Position numbers and translations under genes: made by a program. Source: Mycobacterium parmense (GTDB lineage: Bacteria > Actinomycetota > Actinomycetes > Mycobacteriales > Mycobacteriaceae). From it: a stretch of 64,000 bases of DNA. The notes beneath the pieces were generated by a model. It saw nothing but the letters and a program-made list of their open reading frames with translations, searched no databases and was not told the DNA's origin. Below, piece by piece: positions 15,200-24,358 of the stretch. Location of the stretch: contig NZ_AP022614.1 of NCBI RefSeq assembly GCF_010730575.1, positions 5,642,001-5,706,000 on the forward strand. Direction: 5' to 3'. Numbering within the stretch: the stretch's first letter is position 1; the number at the start of each line of letters is the position of its first letter.

Positions 15200-17488
15200 A
15201 TGCAGACAGCTGATTGGCGTGCCCGGCTCGAGTCGCTACTCGACGACTTCCGTCGCCGTCAGGCTGACATCGCGCGTAGCGGCGACCGACCCGACCGCAT
15301 CGAAGCAGCCCGCGCGTGGCACGCCGAACTCGTCGACCACGGGCTGGCCGCGCCGGGTTGGCCGCGCGAGGTCGGTGGGCTGGACCTGCCTCTGGCCGAT
15401 CAGCTGGACTACTACCGGATGACCACCGATGCGGGCGCGCCGCCACATCCGTGTCCGCTGTCGTTCATCGTGGCCCCGACGCTGATCGCGCACGGCACGC
15501 GGCAGCAGAAGGATCGATTCCTCACACCGTTGCTGCGGGCGGATGAGTTCTGGTGCCAAGGGTTTTCCGAGCCCGGAGCCGGTAGTGACCTGTCGTCACT
15601 GTCCACCCGCGCGGTCCGCGACGGCGACGTCTACCGGGTGACCGGCCAGAAGGTGTGGACCACGATGGCCGACCGCGCCGACTGGATGTTTGCGCTGGTG
15701 CGGACGGGTTCGGGGGACAAGCCCTCCGACGGCATCACCTATCTGCTGATCCCGATGAAGGGCCCGGGCATCACGGTGCGTCCGCTGCGCGACATCAGCG
15801 GCGCCGCGCACTTCGCCGAGGTCTTCTTCGACGACGTGGCGGTGCCGGTTGAAAACGTGGTCGGTGAGGAGGGTGCGGGCTGGTCGATCATGCGAACCTC
15901 GCTGGGCCACGAGCGGGCCACTGCGTTTCTGGCCGACGAGTTCAAATACCGCCGCACGGTCGACCGGGTGATCGATCTCGTTGTCTCCCAGGGTCTCGAC
16001 GGCGAACCGCTGGTCCGCCAGGATGTCGCTCGGCTGGAATCGGGGGTTCGCACCATCGCCGCCAACAGCGCCCGCGCCTTGGCCGCGGTGCTGCGCGGTG
16101 AGGATCCCGGCGGGGTGGCCTCGGTGAACCGACTGGTGAAGTCGGAATTCGAGCAGCACATGCACGCGCTCGCGTTGCGGGCGGCCGGTCCCTATGCGGC
16201 GCTGGGCAGCCGCGCGCCCGACGCCGTGGACAGCGGGCGCTGGACGTTCGGCTACCTGATGAGCCGGGCGACTACGATCGGCGCGGGAACCGCGGAGATC
16301 CAGCGCAACACCATCGCCGAGAGCGTCCTCGGGCTGCCGTCGCACCGGGGTGAGGGCTCTCGCGCGGCCGCCGTCACGCCGGGCGCACCGCTGGCCGCAC
16401 CCGAGGTGGACGAACGCGAGCTGCGCGAGGTGCTGGCGGCGACACTACAGGCCAAGGTAGACGAGTCGGCACTGCTGGATCGCAAGCGACCCATCGATGC
16501 GGCAGAACCCGAAGTGTGGTCGGCTCTCACCGAATTCGGCCTACCGGGTCTTGTGGTCGACGAATCCCTTGGTGGCGCCGGCGCCCAACCACGTCTGCTG
16601 TTCGCCGCCATTGAGGAGGCCGCCAAGGCATTGGCGCCTGCACCGCTTGTTCCGACGGTGATCGCGCTCGACGTGGCGTTGCACTGTGGGGCAAAGGCTT
16701 TGGTGCAGCGGATCACCGCCGGCGCGGCGGCCGCGTTTGCCGTTCCCGTTAACGACAGCGGGTGGGTGACAAGCGGTCCAGAGTTGCCCGATTGGGACGG
16801 AGAGCGCCTGTCCGGTGTGGTGCCGGTCGTGGCGGGAGCGCCGAGCGCCGAGGCGTTGGTGGTGTTGGCCCAGGTCGCCGGTGGTGAGGTTCTGGTGACC
16901 GTCGACGCCTCCGCCGACGGTGTCGAGGTGACCGCCCAGCAGCCACTCGACCTGACTGCCACCATCGGCTCGGTCACCTTGACCGCCGTCGACGGCGAGG
17001 TGCTCGCCGACGGAAACCACGTTGCGCGCGTGCTTGGCACGGCCCGCCGGCAGGCGGTTCTGGCTGTGGCGGCGGACTCCGTCGGGGTTGCCTCGCGCGC
17101 ATTGGCACTGGCCGTGCAGTGGGCAGGTGAACGGCATCAGTTCGGCCGCCCCATCGGCAGCTTCCAGGCCGTGTCGCACCGGTGCGCCGACATGCTGGTC
17201 GCACTCGAGGGTGCCCGCAGCCAGGTCCTCGAGGCCGCCGAGTCCGACCTCGAGGAGTCGGGCTACCTGGCGGATTTGGCCGCCGCGGCCGCACTCGATG
17301 CCGGTGTCGCCGCCACCGAGGGTGCGTTGCAGATCCACGGCGGCATCGGCTTCACCTGGGAGCACCCGATCCATTTGCTGCTGCGGCGCGCTCGGGCCAA
17401 CTCCGTGTTGGTCGGCCGTGCCGACGCGCTGCGAGACCGGGCGGCCGCCGAACTGCTGGCGCCGTACCGACAACAGGGCTCCGAATGA
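15200..17488 (+). CDS. double-length fused acyl-CoA dehydrogenase (FadE34-like)
   Basis: 762 residues from ATG 15200 (GGAG five bases upstream); GTGs upstream fall in the operator. Two complete acyl-CoA dehydrogenase modules: residues ~1-390 (CQGFSEPGAGSDLSSL, TTIGAGTAEIQRNT) and ~405-762 (FGRPIGSFQAVSHRCADM, QIHGGIGFTWEHPIHLLLRR). The first resembles the alpha and the second the beta subunit of the heteromeric FadE enzymes used on steroid side chains; Mtb FadE34 has the same fused layout. Expected to dehydrogenate a bulky or branched acyl-CoA. Confidence 0.92.
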   Translation: MQTADWRARLESLLDDFRRRQADIARSGDRPDRIEAARAWHAELVDHGLAAPGWPREVGGLDLPLADQLDYYRMTTDAGAPPHPCPLSFIVAPTLIAHGTRQQKDRFLTPLLRADEFWCQGFSEPGAGSDLSSLSTRAVRDGDVYRVTGQKVWTTMADRADWMFALVRTGSGDKPSDGITYLLIPMKGPGITVRPLRDISGAAHFAEVFFDDVAVPVENVVGEEGAGWSIMRTSLGHERATAFLADEFKYRRTVDRVIDLVVSQGLDGEPLVRQDVARLESGVRTIAANSARALAAVLRGEDPGGVASVNRLVKSEFEQHMHALALRAAGPYAALGSRAPDAVDSGRWTFGYLMSRATTIGAGTAEIQRNTIAESVLGLPSHRGEGSRAAAVTPGAPLAAPEVDERELREVLAATLQAKVDESALLDRKRPIDAAEPEVWSALTEFGLPGLVVDESLGGAGAQPRLLFAAIEEAAKALAPAPLVPTVIALDVALHCGAKALVQRITAGAAAAFAVPVNDSGWVTSGPELPDWDGERLSGVVPVVAGAPSAEALVVLAQVAGGEVLVTVDASADGVEVTAQQPLDLTATIGSVTLTAVDGEVLADGNHVARVLGTARRQAVLAVAADSVGVASRALALAVQWAGERHQFGRPIGSFQAVSHRCADMLVALEGARSQVLEAAESDLEESGYLADLAAAAALDAGVAATEGALQIHGGIGFTWEHPIHLLLRRARANSVLVGRADALRDRAAAELLAPYRQQGSE

Positions 17489-17532
17489 CGTTGAGGCGCT
17501 GAGACGTTCGTATCCAACAGGAAGACGGAGAC

Positions 17533-18723
17533 GTGGAATACGGAATGGGTCCCGAACTGGAGGCCTTTCGCGCGGAGGTGCGGGCTTTCATTGCGGAGCA
17601 TGCACCGCCGATACCGCCGCGGGCGGGCGTGCGCAGCGCTGAGAATGAAGCCGAACTCAAGGCGCTTCAGGGTTGGACGGCGCGTCTGTTCGAAGCCGGC
17701 TACGTCGGCGCCGACTGGCCCGTTGAGTTCGGCGGCCGCGATGACCGCTCCGCTGAACACGCCATCGTGGTGGGCGAGGAGCTGGCCCGGGCCGCGGTGC
17801 CGGGCGTGCCGAGCGGTAACGCCTTGGCATCGCATGCGCTGATCCACTACGGCACCGATGACCAGCGCCGCAGGCATCTGCCCGAGATCCGCGCGGGTCG
17901 ACAGCTGTGGTGCCAACTGTTCAGCGAGCCCGGTGCAGGAAGCGACCTGGCGTCGCTGCGTACCCGCGCTGTGCTCGACGGTGATACCTATACCGTCAAC
18001 GGGCAGAAGGTGTGGACCACCGACGGACACTGGGCCGACTACGGATATCTGTTGGCGCGCACCGATTCCGACGCCCCCAAGCACAAAGGCATCAGTGCGT
18101 TTATCCTCGACATGTCCAGCGCGGGCATCACGGTGCGCCCGCTGCGCGAGCTGACCGGCACCTCGGACTTCAACGAGGTCTTCTTCGATTCCGTCGAGGT
18201 GCCGGCCGAGGCGATGATTGGAGAACCGGGACAGGGCTGGGCGATCGCAAACGCCACGTTGGGGCATGAACGTACCAGCGTGGGCGCCGCGGTCGTCAAG
18301 TTGAGGCTGGCCATTGAGGCACTGGTGCAACTCGCCTCGCACGTCACCGTCGACGGTCGCCTCGCGATCGACAACGACCGGATCCGTGATCGGATCGGCG
18401 AGTTCAGCGCCGAGGTGGAGGCGCTGTCCGCGCTGACGTACGCCAACCTCACGCGTTGGCTGCGTGGCACCGAGCGCATGCACGACGGCGCGATGGCCAA
18501 GCTGATGTTCAGCGAGCTGAATCTCGAGATGGCAGGCTTCGCAGTCGAACTCGGCGGCGAGGCAGGCGTTTTGGTGGAGGGTGACCCGGACGTTCTCGAC
18601 GGCGGCCGCTGGCAGGACGAGTGGTTGTACGCTCGGGCCTACACCATCGCCGGCGGCAGTTCGGAGATAATGCGCAACCTGATCGCCGAGCGGGGCTTGG
18701 CGCTGCCGCGGGATCGGCGCTGA
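17533..18723 (+). CDS. acyl-CoA dehydrogenase, alpha-type
   Basis: 396 residues, GTG start with GGAAGACGGAGA upstream, 44 bases after the fused enzyme. Seen: CQLFSEPGAGSDLASLRTRA, GQKVWTTDGHWADYG and the C-terminal AGGSSEIMRNLIAERGL. The residue at the MCAD base position is Gly, as in alpha subunits of heteromeric FadE pairs, where the base is supplied elsewhere in the chain. The convergent gene at 18727 encodes a beta-type protein and is a plausible partner. Confidence 0.92.
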   Translation: MEYGMGPELEAFRAEVRAFIAEHAPPIPPRAGVRSAENEAELKALQGWTARLFEAGYVGADWPVEFGGRDDRSAEHAIVVGEELARAAVPGVPSGNALASHALIHYGTDDQRRRHLPEIRAGRQLWCQLFSEPGAGSDLASLRTRAVLDGDTYTVNGQKVWTTDGHWADYGYLLARTDSDAPKHKGISAFILDMSSAGITVRPLRELTGTSDFNEVFFDSVEVPAEAMIGEPGQGWAIANATLGHERTSVGAAVVKLRLAIEALVQLASHVTVDGRLAIDNDRIRDRIGEFSAEVEALSALTYANLTRWLRGTERMHDGAMAKLMFSELNLEMAGFAVELGGEAGVLVEGDPDVLDGGRWQDEWLYARAYTIAGGSSEIMRNLIAERGLALPRDRR

Positions 18724-18726
18724 ATG

Positions 18727-19734
18727 TCAAGCAGTGAGCAGCGCCGCGCGGTGTTCGGCGACGCTCCCGTTGAAGGCTTCGTCGACCTTGATCCGGCGCA
18801 GGAACAGATGCAGATCGTGTTCCCAGGTGAATCCGATGCCGCCGTGCACCTGCAGCGCCGTTCCGGCCACCTTGGCGGCGGCGGACTTCGTGTACGCCGC
18901 CGCCGCGGACGCGGCCCGGGACCGGGTAGCGGCCGACGCGGTGTCCAGTGCGAGCGCCGCGGCCCACAGCGTGGCCCGGCCGGCCTCCACCGCGACGGCC
19001 ATGTCGGCGCAGTGATGCTTGACTGCCTGGAACGACCCGATCGGCGCGCCGAACTGCTCCCGCTGCTTGGCGTAAGACACCGTCATGTCGAGCAGTCGGG
19101 CCGCCGCGCCCAATGCGTCGAACGCCCGGTGCACCGCCAAAGCGTCGCGCAGCAGGGCCAGCGTGCCGGCAGGCAGCTGCGTCCAGTCGGCGATCGTCGC
19201 GTCGAGGTCCAGTCGTGCCCACGAACGGCTCAGGTCGAGCGTGGACATGCCCGACAGCGTCGGGGCATTCAGGACCGCCAGGTAATCGCCGTCGTCCACG
19301 TGGCCTGCCACCGCGATGGATTCCATATCGGCGGCCATCGGCACCGGACGGGTGACACCGCTCAGCCGCAGCGTATCGCCATCGAGAAGGGCGTCGGGAC
19401 CGAACGTCAATCCGGTCAGTTCGCCATCTCCGGCGGGCGAGTCGACGTGGTCGAGCAGCCAGGCCGTGATGTTGAGATCCGCGACCGGGAGCGAGCTGGC
19501 CGCGTATCCGTGCTCCTCGGTGAGGATGGCGAGATCCACATGGGTGCCGCCCATTTCGGGAGTGAGCAGCTCCAGAAGACCCGATTCCGCCGCGTGCGCG
19601 ACCGCCGCAGGATCGACGGTGACCGCAGCCGAGTCCAGCGTCGCGCGGACCCTGGCGATGGGGTCGTTTTTGGTGAGCCAGGCCCGCTCCGCCGCGGCGA
19701 GTTGATCCTGTTCGTCCGTCAAGCCGAAGTCCAT
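18727..19734 (-). CDS. acyl-CoA dehydrogenase, beta-type
   Basis: 335 residues from ATG 19734; AAAGG lies eight bases upstream and the alternative GTG 19749 is next to the operator. Shorter than catalytic FadE proteins and alanine-rich. Typical of beta subunits: FGAPIGSFQAVKHHCADMAV and QVHGGIGFTWEHDLHLFLRR. It ends three bases from the end of the convergent 17533 gene. Its promoter has the same ACAT..GTT element as the fused enzyme at 15200, so both are probably controlled together. Confidence 0.88.
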   Translation of the reverse strand: MDFGLTDEQDQLAAAERAWLTKNDPIARVRATLDSAAVTVDPAAVAHAAESGLLELLTPEMGGTHVDLAILTEEHGYAASSLPVADLNITAWLLDHVDSPAGDGELTGLTFGPDALLDGDTLRLSGVTRPVPMAADMESIAVAGHVDDGDYLAVLNAPTLSGMSTLDLSRSWARLDLDATIADWTQLPAGTLALLRDALAVHRAFDALGAAARLLDMTVSYAKQREQFGAPIGSFQAVKHHCADMAVAVEAGRATLWAAALALDTASAATRSRAASAAAAYTKSAAAKVAGTALQVHGGIGFTWEHDLHLFLRRIKVDEAFNGSVAEHRAALLTA

Positions 19735-19752
19735 CGCAAAACCTTTCACAAA

Positions 19753-19772
19753 GTTGACCTAGTAAACCATGT
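19753..19772. promoter_or_regulatory. reverse-strand copy of the ACATRGTTWAC element
   Basis: Read on the minus strand this is ACATGGTTTACTAGGTCAAC, matching 15 of 20 positions of the 15167 element and continuing into CTTTGTG as that one does. It lies 19 bases upstream of the acyl-CoA dehydrogenase start at 19734 and in the divergent gap before the CoA ligase at 19828. Confidence 0.5.
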
Positions 19773-19827
19773 CCACTAGTTTCAGGAGAACGGCCATCCG
19801 CCGCGGAAGTCGATCCGGAAAGTCACG

Positions 19828-21345
19828 ATGACGAGCATTGACGATGCGCTGGGACGGCTCTGGGACGCCGACGACGACGACCGCATGTTGGAGTGCGACG
19901 GACGCTGGGCGTCTTGGGGTTCCGTTCGGGCACTCACCGAGCTGATCGACCGGGAACTGACCGCCGCCGGGTGTCAGACCGGCGGCCGAGTCGCCGTCGT
20001 GCTATCCAATCGAATGGAGTCTGTCGCGGCGCTCATCGCGATCTTTCGGGGCGGACGGACCTTGGTGACCATCAGCCCGCTGCAGCCACCGGACCGATTG
20101 AGCGACGACCTTGCGGCGTCCACCGCTCCCTTCGTCCTTGCGCCTGCCACGTTGTGGTCCGACGAGGCCTTCAACCGCGCCGTCGCCGCTCTCGGGGCGA
20201 CCGGCTGGCGGCTCGACGACGGCGAACTCCATCTGCAGGTACGGGGCATCACGGAAGCGGTCGGTGGCGATCCCGCGATAGCCATCGAGATGCTCACGTC
20301 GGGCACGACGGGTGCCCCGAAGCGCATCCCGCTGACCCGCGCGCAGCTCGATGCCTCCCTGGCTGCGGCGTTGCGGCACAACGACCGCCCAGACGTCCGA
20401 ACCAAGCCGCCGCTAACCGGGACGGTCGGCCTGGTGACATTGCCGATCGTGCACATCGGCGGCCTGTGGTCGTTGTTGCAGTCACTGGTCGCGGCGCGTC
20501 CGATCGCGATGCTGGACCGCTTCACCGTGCCGGGCTGGCACGCCGTGGTGAAGCAGTATCGGCCAGCGGTGGCAGGACTGCCCCCGGCGGCCATGCGATC
20601 GGTGCTCGATTCCGACATTCCGCGCGAGGATCTGGCGAGCATCCGCGCCATCAACGCGGGCACCAGCCACGTCGATCCCGAGCTGGTCGACGCGTTTTAC
20701 CAGCGGTACCAGATCCCAATCCTGGTCGTCTACGGGGCGACCGAGTTTTCCGGCGCGGTGGCCGGATGGACGGTCAAGGACTTCCACACGCGATGGACCG
20801 ACAAAAGGGGCAGCGTCGGACGCGCTTTTCCGGGCGTGCGGCTGCAGGTCGTCGACGACGACGGTGCCGCCCTCGGCCCGGGGGTCACCGGCAGGTTGCA
20901 GGTGGCCACACCCCAGGCCGGCGGTGCCGGAGACTGGATCACGACCAGTGACCTAGGGCACCTCGATGAAGATGGTTTCCTCTACATCGACGGTCGCGCG
21001 GACGACGTGATCGTGCGCGGCGGTTTCAAGGTGTCCCCGGAGACGGTCGTCCGCGCATTGCGTGCGCACCCAGCGGTGGCAGATGCCGCCGTCGCGCCCA
21101 TGCCGGATCAGCGGTTGGGCCAGATTCCGGTTGCCGCAGTTGAATTGCGCCCAGGCGCGGTCACCGATGGCGAGGCGCTCCGGGAACACTGCCGGGCCAC
21201 GCTGACGCCCTATGAGGTGCCGGCCCGCGTTTTCGTCGTCGATGCGCTTCCACGCGGGGCGGCGCTCAAGGTCGATCGTCGGCGTCTAATCGCACTGCTC
21301 GAGGACCTTGGCGTGCCGATCGGTCAGCCGGCCGCCGCAGGCTGA
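19828..21345 (+). CDS. AMP-binding CoA ligase
   Basis: 505 residues. Motifs: EMLTSGTTGAPKRIPLTR (P-loop), VVYGATEFSGAV, an atypical ITTSDLGHLDEDG in place of the usual TGDLG, DGRADDVIVRGGFKVSPETV, and a lysine in PRGAALKVDRR at the A10 position. The short N-terminus and divergent adenylate-binding motifs suggest an unusual acyl substrate. First gene of a rightward seven-gene beta-oxidation operon (19828-27108), divergent from the acyl-CoA dehydrogenase at 18727. Confidence 0.9.
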   Translation: MTSIDDALGRLWDADDDDRMLECDGRWASWGSVRALTELIDRELTAAGCQTGGRVAVVLSNRMESVAALIAIFRGGRTLVTISPLQPPDRLSDDLAASTAPFVLAPATLWSDEAFNRAVAALGATGWRLDDGELHLQVRGITEAVGGDPAIAIEMLTSGTTGAPKRIPLTRAQLDASLAAALRHNDRPDVRTKPPLTGTVGLVTLPIVHIGGLWSLLQSLVAARPIAMLDRFTVPGWHAVVKQYRPAVAGLPPAAMRSVLDSDIPREDLASIRAINAGTSHVDPELVDAFYQRYQIPILVVYGATEFSGAVAGWTVKDFHTRWTDKRGSVGRAFPGVRLQVVDDDGAALGPGVTGRLQVATPQAGGAGDWITTSDLGHLDEDGFLYIDGRADDVIVRGGFKVSPETVVRALRAHPAVADAAVAPMPDQRLGQIPVAAVELRPGAVTDGEALREHCRATLTPYEVPARVFVVDALPRGAALKVDRRRLIALLEDLGVPIGQPAAAG

Positions 21346-21382
21346 AACTCCGGCACTGCCAATCCAATCGGAAGGAGACATC

Positions 21383-22192
21383 ATGGCTGAAATCCTGACA
21401 GAGGTGACCCGCCAAGCCGCCGTCGTCGAACGGCGGGGCAACGTTGCGCTCATCACCATCGACCGGCCCGAAGCGCGCAACGCCGTCAACGGGGCGGTAA
21501 GCACGGCCGTCGGTGACGCGCTCGAGGAGGCGCAGTGCGATCCCGAGGTGTGGGCCGTCGTCATCACCGGCGCCGGCGAGAAGTCATTCTGCGCCGGAGC
21601 CGATCTCAAAGCCATCTCGCGCGGCGAGAACCTCTACCACGCCGAGCACCCCGAATGGGGCTTCGCCGGCTACGTGCACCACTTCATCGACAAACCCACG
21701 ATCGCCGCGGTGAACGGCACCGCACTCGGCGGCGGCTCCGAGCTAGCCCTGGCCAGCGATCTGGTGATCGCCTGCGAGAGCGCGAGTTTCGGCCTGCCCG
21801 AGGTGAAGCGCGGCCTGATCGCCGGGGCGGGCGGAGTGTTCCGGATCGTCGAACAGCTACCGCGCAAGGTCGCGTTGGAATTGGTGTTGACAGGTGAGCC
21901 GATGTCGGCGACCGACGCTCTGCGATGGGGCCTGATCAACGAGGTCGTGCCGGACGGCGCCGTCGTGCAAGCCGCCCTGGCACTCGCCGAGCGGATCACG
22001 TGCAACGCGCCGTTGTCGGTGCAAGCCAGCAAGCGGGTCGCCTACGGTGCCGACGACGGGATCATCGCCGCGGAGGAACCCAAGTGGGAGCGCACGACTC
22101 GAGAGTTCACGGCACTCCTGCAATCCCACGACGCCAAAGAAGGTCCGTTAGCCTTCGCCGAGAAGCGTCAACCCGTCTGGAAGGCACGCTGA
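21383..22192 (+). CDS. enoyl-CoA hydratase (crotonase)
   Basis: 269 residues from ATG 21383 (GGAAGGAGA upstream). Crotonase fold with oxyanion segment SFCAGADLKAI and both catalytic glutamates in place: E120 in LGGGSELALASD and E140 in FGLPEVKRGLIAGAGG. It should hydrate 2-enoyl-CoA to (S)-3-hydroxyacyl-CoA. Of the four crotonases here it is the one with the complete hydratase pair. Two bases separate its stop from the SDR start. Confidence 0.93.
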   Translation: MAEILTEVTRQAAVVERRGNVALITIDRPEARNAVNGAVSTAVGDALEEAQCDPEVWAVVITGAGEKSFCAGADLKAISRGENLYHAEHPEWGFAGYVHHFIDKPTIAAVNGTALGGGSELALASDLVIACESASFGLPEVKRGLIAGAGGVFRIVEQLPRKVALELVLTGEPMSATDALRWGLINEVVPDGAVVQAALALAERITCNAPLSVQASKRVAYGADDGIIAAEEPKWERTTREFTALLQSHDAKEGPLAFAEKRQPVWKAR

Positions 22193-22193
22193 A

Positions 22194-23045
22194 ATGGGTC
22201 GTGTACAGAACAAAGTCGTTCTGGTCACCGGAGGCGCCCGCGGACAGGGCCGCAGCCACGCCGTCAAGCTGGCCGAGGAGGGTGCTGACGTCATCCTCTT
22301 CGATATCTGTCGCGACATCGAGACCAACGAGTACGCGCTGGCGACGTCGCGTGATCTCGAAGAAGCCGGTCTGGAGGTGGAGAAGACCGGCCGTAAGGTC
22401 TACACCGCCGAGGTCGACGTGCGGGACCGGGCGGCGATAAGCCGCGAACTCGCCAACGCGGTCGCCGAATTCGGCAAACTCGACGTCGTGGTCGCCAATG
22501 CCGGCATCTGCCCGCTGGGCGCTCATCTGCCGGTTCAGGCCTTCGCGGATGCCTTCGACGTCGACTTCGTCGGCGTCGTCAACACCGTCCATGCCGCGCT
22601 GCCGTACCTGACGTCCGGTGCGTCGATAATCACGACCGGTTCGGTCGCCGGCCTCATCGCGGCCGCCCAGCCGCCCGGCGCCGGCGGTCCCCAAGGCCCC
22701 GGCGGGGCGGGCTACAGCTACGCCAAACAGTTGGTGGATTCCTACACCTTGCAGCTCGCCGCACAACTGGCCCCTCAATCCATCCGCGCCAACGTCATTC
22801 ATCCGACCAACGTGAACACCGACATGCTCAACAGTGTGCCGATGTACCGGCAGTTCCGACCAGACCTCGAGGCACCGAGCCGCGACGACGCCCTGCTGGC
22901 CTTCCCCGCCATGCAGGCGATGCCCACCCCCTACGTCGAAGCCTCGGATATATCGAACGCGGTCTGTTTCCTGGCCTCGGACGAATCCCGGTATGTCACG
23001 GGCCTGCAGTTCAAGGTCGACGCCGGCGCCATGTTGAAGTTCTAG
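22194..23045 (+). CDS. mycofactocin-type short-chain dehydrogenase
   Basis: 283 residues, classical SDR with GGARGQGRSHAV cofactor loop, NAGI and Y-S-Y-A-K active site. The insertion after the second beta strand, FDICRDIETNEYALATSRDL, is diagnostic of mycofactocin-coupled SDRs, which hold NAD(H) tightly and pass electrons to mycofactocin. It probably oxidises a 3-hydroxyacyl-CoA or another alcohol made by the crotonase upstream. The mycofactocin genes themselves are not in this window. Confidence 0.92.
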   Translation: MGRVQNKVVLVTGGARGQGRSHAVKLAEEGADVILFDICRDIETNEYALATSRDLEEAGLEVEKTGRKVYTAEVDVRDRAAISRELANAVAEFGKLDVVVANAGICPLGAHLPVQAFADAFDVDFVGVVNTVHAALPYLTSGASIITTGSVAGLIAAAQPPGAGGPQGPGGAGYSYAKQLVDSYTLQLAAQLAPQSIRANVIHPTNVNTDMLNSVPMYRQFRPDLEAPSRDDALLAFPAMQAMPTPYVEASDISNAVCFLASDESRYVTGLQFKVDAGAMLKF

Positions 23046-23053
23046 GAGGACGG

Positions 23054-24349
23054 ATGACCACCACAGAAAAGCACAGCGCCGACGCGGCGGCCGAAGAGGG
23101 CCGCATCACCGACGAGGACATCGAACGCGCCAAGGCGCAAATCGGAATTCCTGTCCACCAGCGCGACCAAGCGTGGAACAAACTGCCGTCAGCCGACGCC
23201 ATCACGCACTTCGCCTTCGGCTGCGGTGACGACAACCCGTTGTTCCACGATCCGGCGTACGGACCGTCGACACGCTGGCACGGACAGATCGCGCCGCCGA
23301 CCTTCCCGATTGCGACGGGCCTGGATCAGACTCCGAAGTTCACGGATCCGGAGCGAAAGAAGCTGTTCCGCGGTCTGTTTCGCGGGACTGGCAAGTACTA
23401 CTCAGGGGTGAAGTGGACGTGGTACCGCCCGATCTACGCGGGCAGGCCGGTGTTAGCCGAAAACTACACCCTCGACGTACAGGTGAAGGAGAGCGAATTC
23501 TCCGGTGGGCGTTCGGTCAAGGAGACTTTCCGCTACCTCTACGTCGACATCGACGGCAACCCGATCGCGACCCGCGACGAGTCCTACATCAACGCCGAGC
23601 GGCACGGCTCGAAGAAGTCCGGCAAGCTCAAAGACATTCAGCGCAAGCACTGGACTCCCGAGGAATTCGCCCAAGTCGAGGAAGAGTACGAGGCAGAACA
23701 ACGGCGAGGCGCCGATCCGCAGTGGTGGGAGGACATTTCGGTCGGCGACGAACTTCCCGGGATCATCAAGGGGCCGTTGACCGTCGTCGACATCATCTCG
23801 ATGCACATGGGGTGGGGCTGGGGCGGCTACGGTGTGGGGCCGCTGAAGTTTGCCCACCAACTGCGCAAGCGGATGCCCGCCTTCTACCAGCCCGATGAAT
23901 ATGGCGTCCCCGATGTCGTGCAACGACTGCACTGGGATGCCGCACGCGCTCAGGCACTGGGTATTCCGGCTCCGTACGACTACGGCCAGATGCGCGCAGC
24001 ATGGGTGAGCCACCTGCTGACGAACTGGATCGGCGACGACGGTTGGCTGGCCGAGATGGATCTGCAACTACGCGGCTTCAACTACCACGGAGACGTGCAC
24101 CGCTGCACCGGCACGGTCACCTCAAAGGGCGAGGGGGCTGAAGACCCAGTGTCACTGGACGTCTTCGCCACCAGCCAGCGGGACGAAACCACCACGCGAG
24201 GCACCGCGAAGGTGTTGCTGCCGTCGAAGGCGACCGGCGCCGTGGTGCTGCCGATCCCGGACGCCGATCTACGAAGGCGGGGAGCGCAGGTCGTTTCCCG
24301 GATTTCTGGCAAAGTCGGTGAAGAGATGCGACGACTGTATGGAGAGTGA
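23054..24349 (+). CDS. two-domain MaoC-like acyl dehydratase
   Basis: 431 residues, two hot-dog domains. The N-terminal domain carries the hydratase motif (GCGDDNPLFHDPAYGPS, D60/N61/H65); the second, from about residue 230 (WWEDISVGDELPGI), lacks it and is likely structural. It probably hydrates a bulky 2-enoyl-CoA, in parallel with the crotonase at 21383. Eight bases after the SDR and ten before the acyl-CoA dehydrogenase. Confidence 0.87.
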   Translation: MTTTEKHSADAAAEEGRITDEDIERAKAQIGIPVHQRDQAWNKLPSADAITHFAFGCGDDNPLFHDPAYGPSTRWHGQIAPPTFPIATGLDQTPKFTDPERKKLFRGLFRGTGKYYSGVKWTWYRPIYAGRPVLAENYTLDVQVKESEFSGGRSVKETFRYLYVDIDGNPIATRDESYINAERHGSKKSGKLKDIQRKHWTPEEFAQVEEEYEAEQRRGADPQWWEDISVGDELPGIIKGPLTVVDIISMHMGWGWGGYGVGPLKFAHQLRKRMPAFYQPDEYGVPDVVQRLHWDAARAQALGIPAPYDYGQMRAAWVSHLLTNWIGDDGWLAEMDLQLRGFNYHGDVHRCTGTVTSKGEGAEDPVSLDVFATSQRDETTTRGTAKVLLPSKATGAVVLPIPDADLRRRGAQVVSRISGKVGEEMRRLYGE

Positions 24350-24358
24350 GATCACCAC